Below, one piece after another: positions 37,701 through 49,700 of a stretch of 64,000 nt of DNA. The stretch spans positions 50,256,501-50,320,500 of the forward strand of contig NC_132996.1 of the NCBI RefSeq assembly GCF_048564905.1, in the 5' to 3' direction. The stretch's first letter is position 1. The number at the start of each line of letters is the position of its first letter. The notes under the pieces are model-generated. The model was not told the DNA's origin. It ran no database searches and saw only the letters and a list, made by a program, of their open reading frames with translations. This stretch comes from Vicugna pacos. Taxonomy: Eukaryota > Chordata > Mammalia > Artiodactyla > Camelidae. The position numbers and the translations under genes were made by a program.

Positions 37701-40700
37701 ATTCTTGTATCACACATCCTCTGATTTGTTCACTGGTCAACTTCAAAACTCATATTCTGTCCTAGTATCCTGTACAGGGTAGTAGTTTAGCATTGTTTAA
37801 ACAGCACCAGCCTAAAGTACTTAGTGCTGTTTTATTTTGGGGAGAGTCATTCATGGCGCAGTGTTAATGATGGAGCAAAGTGCAAACTACTGAGGGAAGC
37901 GAAAGAGGAGATGTGAAATCTGGTGTCTTTTTTCCCATTTAAGATAGACAGGAGGCAGAGGGATTAGAAAATAAATCCTCTGCTTCTTGGGAAAGTGATA
38001 GTAACGTTAAAAAGTTTTTCTAAGTCTCAGTTTAATCATTTTCCATAGACTGGTTATAGCAAAAAAAGAGAAAAAAAAGAAAACCAGATATTTTGAGTAC
38101 TAAAATGATTTCTGCTTTTAGAAGTCTAGGTTAGAAGAAAAAAGTCGATATGAAATAGGTAAAATTCTATTGTTGAAATTGCCAGAGTATTTTCATAAAT
38201 AGAGACATAATTGAAATTATTAGCTGGTACCAGAACCACTCACTGCCTTCTCCTTAATTCAACAGAAATCCTATCCTAGAGGAGCAAACCTCTTACACTG
38301 GGTTTCTGTTACAGCTAGTCCTCCTCGATTTGTGACAGTGGAAGAACTTCTAGAGACTGCAAAAGGAGTCACTAACATGGCCCTGGCCCATGAAATTGTG
38401 GTAAATGGAGACTTTCGGATTAAACCAGTTGAATTACCAGAAGACAGGTGAGGTTGTTACTGAGTTGTCTGTTTAGTAGAACACAGCCATTTTCCATTTC
38501 TGGAAATGCCTTCTAAACTGATGTCAGTACATTCTAATGTATTTTTCCTTTCATATGTTGTTTAAAAAAAATTCCTATCCTGGGAATTACTAGAATTTGA
38601 AAGTGGATCTCAGGACAGCTGTTCCTTCAAAATGTAAACAGGTCTGGAAATCTCCTGTGGAAATCTCTCATGTCAGCTTCTCCTTACTCCAAAGGATTTA
38701 GCTGCCTCGTCTTGTGTTTCTGTTGCATTGCTTCCTGCGTTTCTCCCTTGTAACTGTTGCGCTGTACCATAGTCGTTAATTTTCTTGTGTTCTTCACCAG
38801 ACTAAACTCTACAGAGATGAGGACTGTGCATTCTTCTCTATCCCTAGCACCTGGCACATACATTGGATTAAAAGCTCTATTGATTGTAAGGTGCACCTTT
38901 TAAAGATAGTCACCAGAAAGAAAAAAAAAGTATTGCCCGTTATAACTGTGAATATAATCCCATGAAAAAATTGGTATTCTGTTGACAAAGGAGGAGAAAT
39001 GGGCTACTGGGTCAGCAAGCTACAGTGTCTCCCACATGTGGCTTCTGAATATGACTTTACCAACATTTCTTACATATTCTTCAAGGGTAGTATTTTTTTC
39101 TTGGTAATAATGAAGAATTACTTGTTCTGTTTTCATGATATAAAGACTAGTTTTCATGTAATGTTATGTATAAGTTGGTATAGTTTGGTACATCATAAAC
39201 GGTTGTCCCATATGTCTCATGAGAAACAAACTTGAAGTTTAAAGTCTTAAACTACTTAATCATAGTCTTAGGAAAAGGTTCCATCATAAATATTTTAGGA
39301 AACTTGCTGGTATCAGGTAACTAACAGCTTTGGACTTTCTGGTACTCTTTTTATCATATAGACTGTTATGTGCTGTTAATTGGACTAATGTCATCTGTCA
39401 CATTAGTTGAAAGTTATCCTTTGCAGTGAGGTACTTAATGAAATAGATCACTAACTAAAAACAAGGTAAGTGATTATTTTAAGTATGTCTGAGAAATCTT
39501 CCCTTCATCCAAATTATTATTATTTTTTTAAATTTCTCACCCTCAGCCCATAGAATTTGTGCTTTTGAAAGTGATTTGAGTCTTTTATGTTTTTCATTTG
39601 CTACCAGCTTGGAAAAGAGAGTAAAGGATATTGTACATAAAGCTTTTTGGGATTGCTTGAGTGTCCAGCTAAGTGAAGACCCCCCAACGTATGACCGGGC
39701 CATCAAGCTTGTTGGTGAGATCAAAGAGGTGAGGGGAAGAGCACATTGTGGTGCTTTCTGGTGTGTTAGGACTATTTATTCAACTTCTCTGTGCTATTGT
39801 GCCAGAAGACCTTAAGGAAATTGAAGGATCAAGATTTCTAATTGCTTGCGGAAACGTGGATTTAGAGTATTTTTGGCTTAATGCCCTTTAAAAAATTTCA
39901 AACAAGCTATGATAACCTGAGGGTGTTACTCTTACAAATGAAAAAAAGGTTCATATCTTAAAAAAACAGAATTATTTAAAGAAAACACATTATTTTATAA
40001 AATATAGATGATTTATAAAAATTTTAATAGGTATAGACACACCTTCAATTTATAATGACCAAAAAAGTGATTCAGTCCATTCGGTAGAGAAGACATTAAG
40101 AGGAAGGTAGATCCGTTTTTACAATACCTTTAGCAACAATATCAAAGAAGTAATTAATCTGTGGAAATTGGCGTCTGTCATTGGCTCGCAGGCTCACATT
40201 AATCAGGTTTCTTTTTTTTAATTTTTAACATTTTATTCCTGTGTCCACAGGAAAATTAGAGCTTAAATGAAGCTTGAATAAAGCTAGTCTAAGTGTTTTT
40301 CTGTAGATTTGTTGTATAAGAGTTTAAAATATGTTTACCATTACAGTAGCGATTGGTAAGCCCCTATTTAGATAGTTGTAAGTTCCTTTAGGAATAATCA
40401 AAAATGGTGTCTGAGGGGGGAGGGTATAGCTCAAGTGGTAGAGCCCATGCTTAGCATGCGTGAGGTCCTGGGTTCAATCCCCAGTACCTCCTCTAACAGT
40501 AAATAAATAAGTAAACCTAATTATCTCCCCCCACCAAAAAATAAATGAGTGAATAAATAAATAAATAAAATTTTAAAAAATGGTGTCTGACTAGGAAACT
40601 TTGATTAAACTTGGCTGTGCTTTCTTGTAGACTCTCTTATCTTTCTTGCTGCCTGGTCACACTAGACTGAGAAACCAAATAACAGAAGTCTTGGATCTGG

Positions 40701-43700
40701 ATCTGATAAAGCAGGAGGCAGAGAACGGGGCCCTGGACATTTCCAAGCTGGCAGAATTCATTATTGGCATGATGGGGACACTGTGTGCACCTGTTCGAGA
40801 CGAGGAAGTTAAGAAACTAAAGGACATTAAGGAAATAGTGCCCCTTTTCAGGTATGGGAATTGTGTTAATCACTTTCTGCTCACGTAAAATACAGAGCCT
40901 GTTTTCAAAGTTAGACTTCCTCAAGCATAGCTGTTCATGCGTTAAAAAAAATTGAAGCGGGGAGGGTACAGCTCAGTGGTAGAGTGGGTGCTTAGCATGC
41001 ATGAGGTCCTGGGTCCAGTCCTCAGTACCTCCGTTAAAAATAAATAAATAAACATAATTACCCCCCCCCAAAAGCAAACAAACAAAAAGTGAAAAGCAAA
41101 CGTTTTGTTGTGCTCACTTCGGCAGTACATGTAAAATTGGAATGAGACAGAGATTAGCACGGCCCCTGCGCAAGGATGACATGCAAGTTCATGAGTGCTC
41201 TGCATTTTTTAAAAATAATGATTATTATAAGAAAGGAATGAGGTAGGAAAGGAGGAAATGAAGGAAGGGAAGAGAAAGGGAAGATAGGAAGGAAGGAAGG
41301 AAGGGAGTGAAGGAGGGGAAAAAAGAGAACTTGAGACCCTAGGTGAAGTTCCACATGTCCTAGTCCCTGTGCTCTAAATGGTTGAAGGCACGTCAGGGCG
41401 AAGACTGGTAATTAACATATGTTTAAAAAATGTTACAATTCAAATCTATTTTTTACCAAAATCAATGTAAAATTCAAAGACATGAAATATCCAAAAAATC
41501 AAAACATGTTGTAAAATAGAATAGAAAGAAGGAAAAAATTTACCCATAATTTTACTACACAAAGGCATAATCACTGTTATTGATATATAAATTTTTTGTC
41601 TTTTTTTATCTCAACATTTTATTTTGAAAAGTTACAAACCTACAGAAAACTTGCAAAAAGAGTACAATCAACCCTCATATATCCCTTACATAGATCCACC
41701 AGTTCTTAACAATTTGCTTTATCTTTTTATATATACAAGAGTATGTACGCATGTGTGTATATTTCTTCCCCTGAACCTTCTGATGATAAATGTCAGATAT
41801 TATGACATTTCACCATTAACTATTTCAGCAAGTACTTCCTAAGAATGTGGATATTGTCCTACCTAATCAAAATACAACCAGGACATTCAAGAAATTTCAC
41901 ATTAATATGATCCTATTAACTAACATTTAGTCCATATTAACTTCCTTTAGTCTTTTGAATATTTATTTTTAAATATATATAATTGTGATCACATTTATAT
42001 AATTTTTATGCTAATATGGACATAGGATTGACAAGATGCTGCCTGAGAATTTATCTTTCAGTTAACTGCTTAGCTGTTTTCCTGTAAACAGATAAAGGTG
42101 TTATGTATCAACTGGGCAGCATTGCTAGTGGGGCGAAATGGTCTCTAATTGGTAAATTGCATCTAGATAGAAAGGAATGATAATGAGCTATAAATGCTGG
42201 AAGGGACAACATACTTTGTACTTCCTTGAGTGGGTAACTTTTATAACTGGGCATGCACCATGGAGGCCCTAGAAGCCATGCCATGGAGTTGTTACAAAAT
42301 ATATTGGGGCGTGAGTCTTTTAAGCCAGGGGGCTCCCACATTTTCTGAGATGTCTGCTCATGCCTGATATTGTAACTTCCTGAAGAGGAGTGCTTGGTGC
42401 TACCCTGTTGGCAAGCTGTGTGACTAGATGGTGCCAGACCTGTGGCTTGTGTTTGTCTTGTGAGTCTGAATGTTCAGCTGAACCTAAGAAGACCTCCCAG
42501 TGGGCATGGCAGGCCTGGTCTTTTTGCTAACACTACACCCTAATTGTTTCACTTATGTTTTCATTGAAAGTGTCATCGAGATAATTGCATATTCACATGG
42601 AATTTTAAGAAATAATACAGTACACTTTATCCAGCGTCCCCCCGTGGTTAACATTGCAAAACTGTAGTTTATCACAACCAGGATGTTCACACTGATACAA
42701 TCTACTGGTCTCATTTAGATTTCCTATTTACACATGTGTGTGTTTATGTATAGTAGTTTTTTTGCAATGTTATCATCTAAGGTCACATATCCACCACCAC
42801 ATTCAAGGTACTGAACAGTTCCAGCACCACAAGGATCTCTTGTGTTGCCCTTTCATAACTAACTTTTTTAAAACTCCCCGTAAGCATTTTCAGTGTCTGC
42901 AAAATATTCATTTGCATAGATAGGATTAACTAGTTCTCTGTTAAAATGGACAATTAGATTATACATAGTTATTTACTATATAATCCTGCAATGAACATCT
43001 CTGCACAAAACTTTTTTCTATATTTTAGGTTATTTCCTAAAGATAGATTCTTAAAATGGGATTACTGTGTCAGAGGATGTGAACAGTTTTAAGGCTCATT
43101 GCTTGTTACCAAGTTGCTTTCCAAAAGTTTTTTAAGCAAAAAAAGTTCCATTATCCATTTCATTATGATATCAGTATTCATTGTGTAGAAAAATGCCTTG
43201 TATTGTAAGGTTACCTCAGGGTTTGTAAAGAGCACGTTGAAAAGACTATCTAAAGTAACTAAAAATAGTTACTGATTTGTTCATTCATTCAGCAGGCTCT
43301 AACTGAGGACACCTTGTGTGCTAGGCATGGTGTTAGACATTAGAAATAACATAGTCGGTAAGTGCTCATAGTCTAGCCAAGTTAAAGGAAGAATGCCTTG
43401 TAGCAAACTCAACCTAACTCAGATTCCTCCTGGAAAGAGAAGGGACTGAGCAAACTGGGAGTACACACCCTACCTAAAGGAGGCTGCAGTGGCCTCTTAG
43501 TGCCAGCCGATTGTGGCCATGATGGAACATGGACCCACATTGCCAGATCTTTTGATTTTTCAAGAGAAGCTAGAAATCCTGGTTTTTAAAAACACCATGA
43601 AAGCACAAAACACGTTTGTGGGTTACTTCCAGTCAGTGGTCTGCCAGTTGGCAGTTTCTAGTAGTCTCTGATTTCCTGTGTGGATTTAGGGAACTGTTGG

Positions 43701-46700
43701 AAATGCTCAAAGGAGAGGCAGAATGCCCTCCAGAAAGTGGACTGCTCCCTGTATTTGCGAGACAGACAGCATGGCAGGGGGAGGGGCCCTGAATTGCTCT
43801 CAGACACACATAATCACCTGGTGTGTGGGTGAGTTTATTCTGTCATATGATGTTCATTCAGTCCCCCAGGGCATCAGGAGACTTGGAGGACGTTAAACCT
43901 TGTTCCTCCCTCTGAGTAGGGCCACACCTAAACCTGCACCTTGGGTTTGTAACCACTTTCTGCAGGTAGGTCACTTAGCAGCTCCCACCTCTGGCAAGAG
44001 TGGTTCTGGTACACGACAGGCAGGATGGAAGGCGTCCCTGGCGTCAGGTCACGTCTGCTCATCGGGTGCATTCAGAGTGTGGACTAGCAATTATGCCACC
44101 AGAGCTCCAGCATAAAACCTGCCCCGAAACTCAGACAGACTGGGGTGAGAGGAAAGGTGAAAGAGAATGAACCAACATGAGAGTGGAGAGCGGGGGGAGT
44201 GGGAAGATGGGAGGCTCTCTGCTTTTAACCCCTGGTCTGGGGCTGTCCTTCCCCTGAGGCTGCCATGAGGCCTGACCCACAGCCAAGGAATGAGTTCTGG
44301 GCCAGACAGGCAGTTGGGGGAAGCGATGTTTGCCTAGGGGTGAGAGTGGGGTCAGAGAGCCACTTAAAAATTTGCAGTCCTTTCTTCTAAATTTATTTGT
44401 CTATCTGCTTTCTCATGGTTTCCCCAATTTTTCTTGCCACCCTTTCTGAGATGAGAAGTCTGTCTCAGATCAGCTCACTTCTTTCCTTTCCAACAGTGTT
44501 TACTTTACAAGTGCCCAGTGCTAAATCCTCTTATCTCATTTCTTTCAGGGCAATCTTTTCTGTGTTGGACCTGATGAAAGTGGACATGGCTAACTTTGCG
44601 GTCAGTAGCATTAGACCGCATCTCATGCAGCAGTCAGTTGAATATGAAAGGAAGCAGTTTCAGGAGATTCTGGAGAAGCAGCCAAGTACGTTTAATGTCC
44701 TGTAGTGCTTGTTGTCTGTGTTTATTCATTTTAGTTGCTGTGGCTTGTTGCATAACGACATTTTAAAACAAAACAGCAGCTTAGTATGAGAGTAGTCTAA
44801 TTTGAAGACAGAGAAGCACAAGATGTTAGGCCTTGAAAACTTAGTTGACAAGCAAGAGAACTGTAAACAGGAGAGAAGTATAGAAATTTAAAAGAATGAA
44901 GGAATCCTAAATTAAATGAGTTTTTAATGAAAACACCAGTTTGAGGTAAATTGTATACTCGGTCTTGATTTTGAAAACATGACAAACTTCCTATGGCTGT
45001 TTAACTCACTTTTCTCCTCCGTCTGAGGTGCATGAAGAAATTTCACTTTACTTCTGTTCTTATGCATAAATCTTCCGGTTTCACACCCAGAAAAAGTCTC
45101 ATTTTTATGAACCTCTCAGATGACTGCAGGAAACAGATAATTTAGAATCCAAAACTATCTTGCATTTCTAGCGTGCTTTTTTTGGTCTCTGCATTGGCAG
45201 CTGACGTTCTGGGTGAATTGCAGTCTCCAGATCCAATTTATTCTGAGTTCTGTTTAGCCTCTAACTTTGCTGGTCACAAGATGAAAATGGCAATCTCTGG
45301 GTAGACTGTGTTGCCACACCAGAATAGTTAATTCAGTGCCCTGAGCAGTTGTTCATCCAGCCCCAGACAGGGAAGTCTGAGATGGCCCTGAGGGCCAGGA
45401 AGAGTCAAGAAAGCACAGAGCAGAAGGAGCAGTACTAGAAGAAGATATTTGGTTAATGTTTACCGTGTACTAGTCTTGTGCCAGGGGCATACAGGTGTTG
45501 CCTTACATGACCTCACAGTAAACCCATGAGGTAGGTGCTGTTTTTTAATCCCATTTTACAGATGTGGAAATTGATTTTGAGGGATTTTTTTTTTATCAGA
45601 ACTGATGACCACACAGCTCCCTTTCTCAACCAGTATTGTATTGCCCCTCAGGAGACATCAGGGTTGCGGTTTTATAGGTTGAAGAGCCTTAGTATGAGAG
45701 CCAGGTGCTGGCAGCCGGGGCCCAGTCCCTGAGCCAGTCAGAGTCTAGTGCTTGTCGCTCACAGCATGGAAGCCAGGGTTTCCCGGAGCTGGTGGCCTAC
45801 AGAGTGCCGTCTGCCAGAGGCTGAAGGGAGAGAAGCTCGGGAGCAGGAGCTCAGCGTGGTCAGTGTTTGGGCAGAGCCAGAGGTGTGTCATCTTGCAGCA
45901 GTGAAGGGTGCACTTCAGCCGTGCCCGCGGCTGCCCACTTGGTTTTCAGGTAGCCTCCATGGGCAGAGCTGCAACCAGTTCAGGGTCCTGTCAGAGGGGT
46001 TTTTTGCTCAATGTGAGCACTTGAAAAGAATGTATATTCTGTTTTTGAGGCTGTAATGTCCTAAAAATATCAACCTAGTCCAACTGTTCTAATGTGTCAT
46101 TTAGTATCCTGTTGCCTTATTGATTTTCATTCTGGAAGATCTACCCAGTGATGTTAGTGGGGTGTTAAAGTCTACTATTAAATTGTATTCCCATCAATTT
46201 CTCCCTTTATGTCTGTAAGTATTTGTTTTATAAATTTAGGTGCTTCCATATGGGGTGCATATATGTTAACGAGTGTAATATCCTCATCTTGTATTGCTCC
46301 TTTGATCATTATGCAGTGTCCTTCTTTATCTTTCTTTATGGCCTTTTGTTTTAAAGTCTGTTTTGTCTGATATGAGTATTGCTACTCCCGGTTTCTCGTC
46401 ATTTCCATTTGCATGAAATGTCTTTTTCCATCCTCTCACTTTCAATCTATGTGTGTCCTTCACCCTAAAGTGGGTCTCTTGTAGGCAGCATATTGTAGGT
46501 TCTTGTTTTATTATCCAGTCGGACAGTCTGTCTTTTGATTGGAGCATTTAGTCCACTGACATTTACAGTAATTATTGATAGTTGTGTGCTTATTGCCATT
46601 TTGAACTTTGTTTTCCAGTTGACTTGGCATTTCTTCTTTGTTCCTTTCTTTTCCTTTTGTTTTTCTTTTTGTGGTTTAATAATTTTCTTTTGTATTAGCT

Positions 46701-49700
46701 TGGTTTCTTTTTGGTTTTTGTGATTCTGTTGTATGCTTTTGATGTGTGGTTACCCTGTTTTTCAAATATGTTAACGCATTACTCTCCCTGTTTGCTTTAG
46801 ACTGGTAGTCATGTAGTCTTTGCTCAGTCTTTGGACAGAAACCTCATCTTCTTTCTCTTATGTTCCTCAGAGTCCATGGTGCATTACTCAGCTTAGAAAA
46901 GTAGGGAAAACATGATGACAGATGAGAGACAACTGAGGTTCCCCATACAGTGCTGCAAACACTGTGTAACACACATTAAACATGTGGTAGAACTTAACCT
47001 CTCACCAGGCTGAAAGTAAACCAGATTGATACAAGACTAGGATCTAGACAAGGGCAAGCCTCATCTTCAATGTGGAGGATACTTTACACTAGGAAATTCT
47101 AGCCAGTGTCTTATCCCATCTGTCTCTGGCTAGAATTTTTGCATCTCACTGAGCTGGAGTCATCAGAGCTTCCAGCCACATGTCATGCAGTGAACAGTCA
47201 GGGTGGGGGAGAAGAGAGCGACGGTTTGTTGAACATCAGGTTGAACAGGGCCTGGCTTCATGCTTTATATCCACCATCTTGCTTAATCTTGGTTAATGTG
47301 AGGTGGTGGTGGACATTTCTTTATGTTAAGAATCTTGACAGACAGATTACAACGTACCTAAGATCCCTCAACCAGTCATGAGCAACTGTGTTTTGAGTGG
47401 AGGTCTGTTTGATCCCAAAGTCCATACTCTAGACTCTACCACACTTTCAGAATGATCCTCCCTAAAGGAATTCTGGGAAGCATCCCTCCTGACTGTTCCA
47501 GTAATGCTTGAAGCTTTGTTTTCACAGATTCCCTGGACTTTGTTACCCAGTGGCTGGAAGAGGCCGCAGATGACCTTCTGAGTCAGAAGTATAAGAATGC
47601 CCTGCCGGCTGGGGAAGGGGCCGCTGGCTCTGGGGACGGTCCCAGTCCAGATCCTGTTGAAGTCCAGAATTATGCATACCTGATGCTTCTAAAATGGGAC
47701 CACCTCCACAGACCTTTCCCTGAAGTAGGTGCTCCAGGGCAATCTGACTGCTCGTGTCTTTTTCTGCTGTTGAACTTTTAAAAAATAATAGTTTTGTTAC
47801 AATTTACATACTAGAAAATTTTCCCTTTCAAGTTGTACAATTTATTGGTTTTTAGTAGATTTGTAGAATTGTGCGACTGTTACACTGTTTTAATTTCAGA
47901 ACATTTTCATCTCCCCAGAAAGAAACCCTGTACCCATTAGCAGTCACTACCCATCCGCTCTACTCCCATCCCCTGGCAACCATTAGTCTCCTTTCTGTCT
48001 GTATGGATTTGGCCTATTCTGGACTTTTTGTATAAATGGAATCATGCAATATTGGCCTTTTGTGTCTGACTTCTTATAAGCATGAAGTTCATCCATGTTG
48101 TAGCATGTATCAGTACTTTATTCCTTTTTTTTTTGTAGTTTTTGCATGTGTGTGTGTGGTCAAATGTATATATATAACATAAACATTACCATTTTTAAGT
48201 GTACAGTTGAGTGGCATTAAGTACATTCACATTGCTGTGCAGCCATCACTACCAACCTTACAGGACTTTTCCATCTTCACAAGTTGAAACTTGGTACCCT
48301 TTAAACACTATCTCCTCATTCCTCCCTCCCCCACCTCCTGTCAGCCACCCTTCTGCTCTGTGTCTCTGAACTTGACTACTCTGGGTGCCTCATATGGGTC
48401 AAATCACACAGTGTTTGTCCTTTGTGTCTGGCTTAGTTCACATCTGCAGGGTTCATCCAAGTTGTATGTGTCAGCATTTCTTTTCTTTTTAAGGCTGAAT
48501 AATATTCCATTGTATGGCTCTACCACATTTTGCTTTATTCACTCATCAGTTGATGGATACTTGGGTTGTTTGCACTTTTGGGCTCCTGTGAATTGGGCTG
48601 CTCTGAATAACTGTGTGCAAGGTTTTGTGTGGACCTGCGTTTCCCGTTCTGTTGGGTATGTACCTAGGATTAGATGCTGGGTCACAGAGTGACTCTTAAG
48701 TTTCATTCAGAGGAACTGCTAGATTGTTTTCCAAGCAGCTGCCTCATTTTACAATCCCACCAGCTGTGTATGGGGCTTCCAATGTGTGCTGCTGAACTTC
48801 TGTTTTACTCATCTCAATGAAAACCATAACAGTGATGTTCCTCTTCAGTTTTATCTAAAGAAACTTGTTCCTCGTCCATGCAGAGCAATATTTTTTCCTT
48901 TGTAAATTTTTCACAACAAGTACTTCTCACTACGGGAGTCCTTTAAGGAGATGACTGGCAAGGGATTCCCCTGGCAAATAGCTGGTTTGGCATCTGGACT
49001 CCCCCTCTTTTTGAGGGCATTCAGTCTTCTTGCCTCTAGCCTCAGATCCCGCTAATTCTCTAAATTTCTTTCTCATCTAAGTTCCTTATTTTTCCTTTCA
49101 AGACGTAATAAGTCTAAGGTTTCACCTCATGCCTCTGAGTTCCTGTTTTGTGCCAGAGGAGGCTCTGAAGAGGGTGTTGAAGTGGGGGTGGAGGGGCTCC
49201 TTAAACAGTGACATGCTCTCCTCTCCCTCCGGAGACATTTAACAAATAGCTGGTGGCGACCGGGGGGGAGTGGTGTCTTCACTGGGCACAGATGGCTACT
49301 CTCGGAATTGATCCTTGGAAATCTTTTATATCCTGAACCCAAGTATTGCATACTGTTTGGAGGCCACAAAGCAAGGATGCTGTGTAACAAAGTGAAGTCA
49401 AAAAAGAGATGGTGAAGCCTCTCTGTTTAACAGAAGAGGCGTCTCAGCCTTCAAAACTGGTTTTTACATCTTAGGGAGAATTCTGCTAAGATCCCATGTT
49501 GTTAAAGGCTTGATTTCATGTGTTAGTTTCTTTATAGCAAAGCCAGTCCTTAAAAGTTTGTCTGATTAACCTGTGAAAACTCAGGTGAGCACTCATGTCT
49601 CCTCAGCCTTTGCACTGCCCTTGCCCTCTCCGCACGCAGGGGACTTTGGCCTGCAGGACCCGGGCTGTCTTTAACAACGGGAGACCCAGTTGTGGAAATT

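Larger units (their letters stand above)
31712..38314 (+). other. TCP11L1: TCP11L1 intron 2
   Basis: 6.6-kb intron. Contains a MIR (32700-32820), an LTR fossil (33600-34395), an ATTC/ATTT microsatellite, an L1 3' end (35250-35590), an L2 piece (about 35860-36000) and a MER5-like element (37199-37378). Other stretches are unassigned. Confidence 0.85.
40852..44548 (+). other. TCP11L1: TCP11L1 intron 5
   Basis: 3.7 kb: SINE, U6 retrocopy, purine tract, an interrupted old L1 and an L2. Positions 43530-43690 have the look of an old hAT-type element but the match is weak; 43700-44400 is unassigned. Confidence 0.8.
44686..47527 (+). other. TCP11L1: TCP11L1 intron 6
   Basis: 2.8 kb with a MIR at 45455-45590, an antisense L1 at about 45990-46760 and otherwise unassigned DNA. 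Confidence 0.8.
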
